A DNA stretch of 64,000 nucleotides, taken from assembly GCA_963801195.1 (NCBI GenBank), contig CAWDDX010000003.1, forward strand, positions 1,364,001-1,428,000. The letters run 5' to 3'. Positions within the stretch are counted from its first letter, which is position 1, and every line of letters begins with the position of its first letter. The stretch comes from SZUA-36 sp963801195. Its GTDB lineage: Bacteria; Pseudomonadota; Gammaproteobacteria; Xanthomonadales; SZUA-36. Shown here piece by piece: positions 63,058 to 64,000 of this stretch. The notes beneath the pieces were generated by a model. That model worked only from the letters and a program-made list of their open reading frames with translations, did no database searches and was not told the origin of the DNA. A program made the translations under genes and the position numbers.

Positions 63058-63759
63058 ATGGAAAGCAGCAAATCAGCAGACAGCAAAGAAAGCGGGGACC
63101 TGTTGGATTACGTGGAAGTTGCCACGTCTGACAATCCCTCATATTCAGTTATCTGGTTACACGGCCTGGGTGCAGACGGTCATGATTTCGAACCCGTCGT
63201 TCCGTATCTTGGTTTGTCGGCCACAACGGCAGTCCGCTTCATATTCCCGCACGCGCTGATGCGGCCGGTGACCATCAATGGTGGTGCGGTTATGCGGGCC
63301 TGGTATGACATCACCGAGATCAGCAGCACCAGGACCCAGGACGAAGCCGGCATACGCCACAGCGCAGACAAGGTGCGCGCGTTGATGGATTTCGAGATTT
63401 CACGTGGTATACCGGCATCGAACATCATTTTGGCGGGCTTTTCACAAGGTGGTGCAATGGCGTTGCATGTCGGGCTGCGCTACCCCCAAAAACTCGCGGG
63501 TATCATGGCGCTTTCGGCCTACCTGCTGTTTCCCGAGCGTCTGCAAAGCGAGCAATCAGAAGCCAATGCTGAAACGCCGGTGTTCTTAGGACATGGAACC
63601 CAGGACCCCGTCGTGCCCTTTTTCCTCGGCCAGGCGGTCCGCGCCGCGCTGGAATCGGGGTCGTGGCCGGTCGATTGGCACAGCTATCCGATTCCACATT
63701 CGGTGTCACAGCCGGAAATTGCGGATATTGGTCGCTGGATGCAGGGCCGGCTAAGCTGA
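63058..63759 (+). CDS. carboxylesterase/phospholipase-family hydrolase
   Basis: A 233-residue alpha/beta hydrolase of the acyl-protein thioesterase type. Oxyanion-hole start SVIWLHGLGADGHDF, nucleophile Ser in ILAGFSQGGAMALH, catalytic Asp in HGTQDPVVPF and His in SYPIPHSVSQPE. The ATG at 63058 is used because it fits the family start; the frame opens at 63037. Probably hydrolyses short acyl esters or lysophospholipid in the cytosol. Confidence 0.93.
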   Translation: MESSKSADSKESGDLLDYVEVATSDNPSYSVIWLHGLGADGHDFEPVVPYLGLSATTAVRFIFPHALMRPVTINGGAVMRAWYDITEISSTRTQDEAGIRHSADKVRALMDFEISRGIPASNIILAGFSQGGAMALHVGLRYPQKLAGIMALSAYLLFPERLQSEQSEANAETPVFLGHGTQDPVVPFFLGQAVRAALESGSWPVDWHSYPIPHSVSQPEIADIGRWMQGRLS

Positions 63760-63790
63760 CGGGGCCGTTCATGGTTCAATGAGAGAATCA

Positions 63791-64000
63791 ATGAATACCG
63801 TGAGTCGTAAGCAGAAAGAACGCGCGAAGAGCACCGTCTATCCGCCTTCATTTTGCCGCTGGCGCCTGTTGCTCACGGTCATGGCGGTGACGCAGGTCTC
63901 GGTCCTGCTTATGGGTGTCGGCGCCTTGCGCGAATTCAGCCTGCTCTGGCTTGGTGCCATATCACTTTATGCGCAGGCGCTGGCGCTGGTTACGGCGTTT
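63791..64000 (+). CDS. membrane protein, possibly sensor histidine kinase AlgZ-like (cut by window end)
   Basis: The first 70 residues of a longer protein: a Lys/Arg-rich start (MNTVSRKQKERAKSTVYPPS) then two membrane helices (RWRLLLTVMAVTQVSVLLMG and LLWLGAISLYAQALALVTAF) with a short loop. This N-terminus fits LytS/AlgZ-type histidine kinases, but no kinase domain is in the window, so the call is tentative. ATG preceded by GAGAG. Confidence 0.5.
   Translation, partial: MNTVSRKQKERAKSTVYPPSFCRWRLLLTVMAVTQVSVLLMGVGALREFSLLWLGAISLYAQALALVTAF

Overview
The window looks like chromosomal DNA of a gammaproteobacterium. Typical gammaproteobacterial blocks are present: ftsY-mutY-yggX opposite rsmD, coaD followed by a YfhL-type ferredoxin, hslV-hslU, ubiE-ubiJ-ubiB, and lptM-dapF-DUF484-xerC. 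The DNA is moderately GC-rich by eye except for an AT-rich stretch near 32.3-34.2 kb. I cannot name the species; an environmental, possibly marine or sediment, lineage is an inference only.

Layout. 0.2-9.7 kb: membrane and envelope genes (MscS channel, DUF4398/OmpA lipoprotein pair, AstE/AspA-like hydrolase, TatT-like lipoprotein), two small methyltransferases, a GST, a normal csrA and a divergent csrA-like gene 4 kb away. 9.8-19.8 kb: an accessory zone with a TPR membrane protein, a decayed IS21 element with intact ends, a Y1 (REP-associated type) transposase with 132-bp repeats downstream, gene remnants, and a 2-kb segment flanked by a 47-bp duplication of the 3' end of tRNA-Phe. 19.8-28 kb: yggX/mutY/ftsY, rsmD, coaD, ferredoxin, gamma-glutamyltransferase, an M20 amidohydrolase and a CoA-transferase. 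28-44 kb: a PKD lipoprotein, a membrane-anchored LuxR-type regulator divergent from a cytochrome b561, an AT-rich serine hydrolase gene, an IS1182 element with two nonsense codons, a POT transporter, a TlpA-like protein with a broken start, an S41 peptidase and a pair of secreted amidohydrolases. 44-54 kb: a lipid region with a complete oleABCD cluster for long-chain olefin (head-to-head hydrocarbon) synthesis, a kinase-like gene convergent with it, a phosphopantetheinyl transferase, a phospholipase D lipoprotein, outer-membrane phospholipase A and a PlsC-type acyltransferase. 54-64 kb: ubiquinone genes, the HslUV protease, xerC/dapF/lptM, an esterase and the start of a two-TM protein cut by the window edge.

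How it fits together. The core genes form conventional operons with 1-4 base overlaps. The ole genes are tightly packed and neighbour other acyl-lipid genes, so 44-54 kb is plausibly a lipid-remodelling neighbourhood. REP-like GTCATCCCGG palindromes occur at four loci, two of which have expanded into 19- or 22-bp tandem arrays. The most unusual features are the divergent CsrA paralogue with CsrA-type motifs in both leaders, the integrase-less tRNA-Phe segment beside a run of five perfect hairpins, and the Y1 transposase with its repeats. Several genes in the accessory zone carry single-base frameshifts, which may be real decay or sequence error.
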